Virus record (IMG/VR): IMGVR_UViG_3300027708_002747
Span: 1 to 64,000 of that record
Source of the DNA: a virus
Length of the DNA stretch: 64,000 bases
Direction: 5' to 3' (one strand)
Below are positions 62,513 to 64,000 of the stretch, one piece after another. The translations under genes were made by a program, and so were the position numbers. Each line of letters begins with the position of its first letter. Within the stretch, counting starts at the first letter, position 1. The notes beneath the pieces were generated by a model. That model saw nothing but the letters and a program-made list of their open reading frames with translations, had not been told where the DNA came from and searched no databases.

Positions 62513-62519
62513 TATTTAT
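62513..62519 (+). promoter_or_regulatory. TATTTAT element upstream of the tmRNA
   Basis: This plus-strand copy ends 28 nt before the mature tmRNA end. A host-type promoter TTG (62496-62498), 20 nt, TATCTTTA (62519-62526) overlaps it. As the tmRNA is not translated from an upstream start, the motif here cannot be a ribosome-binding feature. Confidence 0.45.
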
Positions 62520-62547
62520 ATCTTTACAACATAGTTCTTTGATTTAT

Positions 62548-62942
62548 GGGGATGTTTTTGGATTTGACAGGTATGAATCTGTCATAAAACGCACGTCGGG
62601 GCTAAACTAACCCTGTAAAACTGGTTTAAAACACAAACGGCAACACAATTGCAAAACTTTCTACACTCGGTTTAATCCGTACTGAAGAAGTAACTGTAGC
62701 CTAATCTAAGATTAGTATACAACGGGGTCGGTGAGCATATAACCTTGCAACAGAAGCTTGTACCGTGGTGTGGTTTCTATCCGAAAAGGAACAAAGTGGA
62801 GGATTAGTTCTCAGTAAACCGAACCACTATAAAATAAGGGAATTGTGAAGTTTCGGATTGTTTAGAAAAACAATGACCTAAACGTGTAGTGTTTTATGGT
62901 CGACATATTTGGACCGGCGTTCGAGTCGCCGCATCTCCACCA
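62548..62942 (+). ncRNA. ssrA: Transfer-messenger RNA (tmRNA)
   Basis: A one-piece tmRNA of about 395 nt. The 5' end GGGGATG pairs with CATCTCC (62932-62938), followed by A and an encoded CCA. The 5' start continues TTTTTGGATTTGACAGG, conserved in tmRNAs. The T-arm is CGGCG-TTCGAGT-CGCCG near 62915-62931. The likely resume codon is GGC at 62639, preceded by AAAC. The frame gives a 21-residue tag starting GNTIAK and ending EEVTVA, with stop TAA at 62702-62704 inside a CTAATC/GATTAG stem (H5). It rescues stalled ribosomes with SmpB and tags the product for proteolysis. A terminator follows at once. Confidence 0.93.
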
Positions 62943-62946
62943 ATTT

Positions 62947-62973
62947 AAAAGGGACTTTTCAGTCCCTTTTTTT
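62947..62973. terminator. Bidirectional terminator
   Basis: AAAAGGGAC/GTCCCTTTT stem with loop TTTTCA and a T-run on both strands. It ends the tmRNA and the converging M15-type peptidase gene. Confidence 0.85.
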
Positions 62974-63925
62974 ATTTTATAAATCTTTTAAAGTTTTTTA
63001 GTTCTTCTGTTAAACTTACCTCTTTTTCTTCTTCTTTTTTCTTAGCTTCCTCTTCTTTTTTCTTAGCTTCCTCTTCTTTTTTCTTAGCCTCCTCTTCTTT
63101 TTCTATTTCTTTTGTAATTTCTTTAGCGGAATCAACAAATTCCGAAATTGGAATACCTAAAAACAAAGAACTACAAAACTTATCTTTTTTTGTTACATAT
63201 TTTTCACCAATATATTTAACTAAATCATTAAAGTGTTTTTCACAATCAGATTCAGTTTTTATTTCAGCTATTTTTTTAACACCAAAATTATTTAACATTT
63301 TATTAAATTCAGAATCAATTTCTGATTGTGACATAGTCAACCATTCTGGTTCAGGTTCAGGAAATTCAAAGTTCACTAAATCTGATGATGGGACTGAATT
63401 ACAAAATTGTGAGGTGTATCTACTTTCGTCACCCTTACTCTCAGAATATGAAATATGAAAATGAACTTCTGTTGAATGTGGTGTAGGGTGTCGATACTCA
63501 TCAATAAAAGTAAATCCAGGTATAGATTTTTTAGCAGCACATAAAAGAGTTGATATTTTATCCAACATTTCATCATCTGATTTTTTAACACCTGTAAAAA
63601 CTATATCATTTGCATTACCCTTATTATGTCGACTGCTTGGATAATCACTATGGAATTTATCCCTACCAGAACCAAAAGTTATTTCTAAATCAGGCATTTC
63701 TTTTTTAAACGCTGAGGATACTTTTTTCAAAACATTTGCAAATTCAGGAGTAATATCCCCAATTTCATCTAGCGTTGGTTTAACTTTATACCCTATATTA
63801 CTTAAATGTGTTCTAACACCATTAGCATTAACGTGAGTTGATTTATCAACTTCCGCTTCAAGTAAAACATTTCTTAATTTTTTAATTTCAGAAATAACTT
63901 CTTTATGACTATTAATCTTATTCAT
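62972..63925 (-). CDS. M15-like peptidase with LLE|A N-terminus and Glu/Lys repeats
   Basis: A 317-residue protein. Residues 1-23 (ending KLRNVLLE|AEV) form an amphipathic helix with an LxE|A site. DYPSSRHNKGNANDIVFTGV (S-x-x-H-x-x-G-x-A-x-D) and HSTEVHFHISYSESK (H-x-H) are the metal and catalytic motifs of M15/VanY-type D,D-peptidases, which cut peptidoglycan. The C-terminal 50 residues contain KKKEEEA repeats and then a short helix. It may be a packaged cell-wall enzyme or the endolysin. No signal peptide is visible. Confidence 0.7.
   Translation of the reverse strand: MNKINSHKEVISEIKKLRNVLLEAEVDKSTHVNANGVRTHLSNIGYKVKPTLDEIGDITPEFANVLKKVSSAFKKEMPDLEITFGSGRDKFHSDYPSSRHNKGNANDIVFTGVKKSDDEMLDKISTLLCAAKKSIPGFTFIDEYRHPTPHSTEVHFHISYSESKGDESRYTSQFCNSVPSSDLVNFEFPEPEPEWLTMSQSEIDSEFNKMLNNFGVKKIAEIKTESDCEKHFNDLVKYIGEKYVTKKDKFCSSLFLGIPISEFVDSAKEITKEIEKEEEAKKKEEEAKKKEEEAKKKEEEKEVSLTEELKNFKRFIK
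63032..63094. repeat. Three tandem 21-bp units
   Basis: Units at 63032-63052, 63053-63073 and 63074-63094 (TTCTTTTTTCTTAGCTTCCTC, last with one change) encode seven-residue KKKEEEA-type repeats on the minus strand. Confidence 0.9.
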
Positions 63926-63938
63926 ATATTTTTTTGTA

Positions 63939-63945
63939 TATTTAT
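63939..63945 (+). promoter_or_regulatory. TATTTAT element before the partial 63953 gene
   Basis: This plus-strand copy overlaps the minus-strand copy in TATTTATAAATA and ends 7 nt before ATG 63953. Confidence 0.35.
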
Positions 63946-63950
63946 AAATA
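63944..63950 (-). promoter_or_regulatory. TATTTAT element before 62972-63925
   Basis: Read on the minus strand the heptamer ends 18 nt before the ATG of the M15-like gene. Confidence 0.4.
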
Positions 63951-63952
63951 TT

Positions 63953-64000
63953 ATGGAAAACAATAAATTAATTAGAATAGCTCAAAAGTTATCTTTATCC
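63953..64000 (+). CDS. Start of an unidentified gene (partial)
   Basis: An ATG at 63953 opens a frame of 16 codons (MENNKLIRIAQKLSLS) to the window edge, with a TATTTAT element seven bases upstream. Only the promoter-like context and open frame support it; the product is unknown. Confidence 0.4.
   Translation, partial: MENNKLIRIAQKLSLS

Noticed and set aside
62639-62704. Other reading frames for the tmRNA tag
   Set aside because: The +1 and +2 frames give stops before the H5 stem or tags ending in residues atypical for tmRNA; only the GGC frame ends with a small non-polar residue and a stop within H5.
1-64000. Ordinary tRNA genes
   Set aside because: Apart from the tmRNA T-arm I found no GTTCGA/TTCGANT loop flanked by a plausible acceptor stem.

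Overview
The window reads as part of the genome of a large, T4-like tailed phage (myovirus) of a Bacteroidota host. The phage assignment rests on a minus-strand block with T4-type head genes in near-canonical order: large terminase (gp17), portal (gp20), prohead protease (gp21), acidic scaffold (gp22) and major capsid protein (gp23). Further support comes from a baseplate-spike-like OB-fold protein, a gp55-like sigma factor, PhoH, dUTPase and a free-standing HNH endonuclease. The host guess rests on very low GC, the lack of visible Shine-Dalgarno sites, a DUF4494 gene, a bS21 protein resembling Bacteroidota S21, and a few promoters of the Bacteroidota type (TTG, 19-20 nt, TAnnTTTG). No DNA polymerase, sheath or tube gene was recognised here.

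Layout. 1-6503 (minus): a tight operon of glycosyltransferases, plus a sulfate-activation and sulfotransfer set (nucleotidyltransferase, APS kinase, sulfotransferase, DUF2061 protein) and a SET-domain protein. 6552-8681 (minus): a lectin-like fibre or surface protein. 8729-11287 (plus): five small proteins, one WYL-like, ending at a clear terminator. 11380-32620 (plus): a long overlapping operon with about 15 glycosyltransferases, sugar-nucleotide enzymes (GDP-mannose dehydratase, RfbH-like 3-dehydrase, two or three SDR proteins), two methyltransferases, an exonuclease, dUTPase and PhoH. 32620-40618 (plus): the sigma-like gene and a probable baseplate/tail set. 40615-58379 (mostly minus): head morphogenesis genes, with a lone plus-strand bS21 gene inside. 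58468-64000: a Clp-type AAA+ unfoldase, an M20 peptidase, an unknown protein, a complete tmRNA and an M15-type peptidase.

How the parts fit. The glycan genes make and transfer activated sugars, and probably sulfate, onto phage or host surface glycans. The head genes build and mature the capsid. bS21, tmRNA and the Clp unfoldase suggest that the phage alters host translation and protein turnover.

Two sequence-level patterns cut across these blocks. First, a directional heptamer TATTTAT lies a few bases upstream of most isolated genes and of the tmRNA, and is a candidate phage promoter element. Second, several unrelated proteins share a short amphipathic N-terminus ending in an (I/L/V)xE prohead-protease-like site, which would mark proteins packaged in the capsid.

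No CRISPR array, insertion sequence or ordinary tRNA gene was seen. All intergenic gaps are short; the only non-coding stretch over 300 bases holds the tmRNA.
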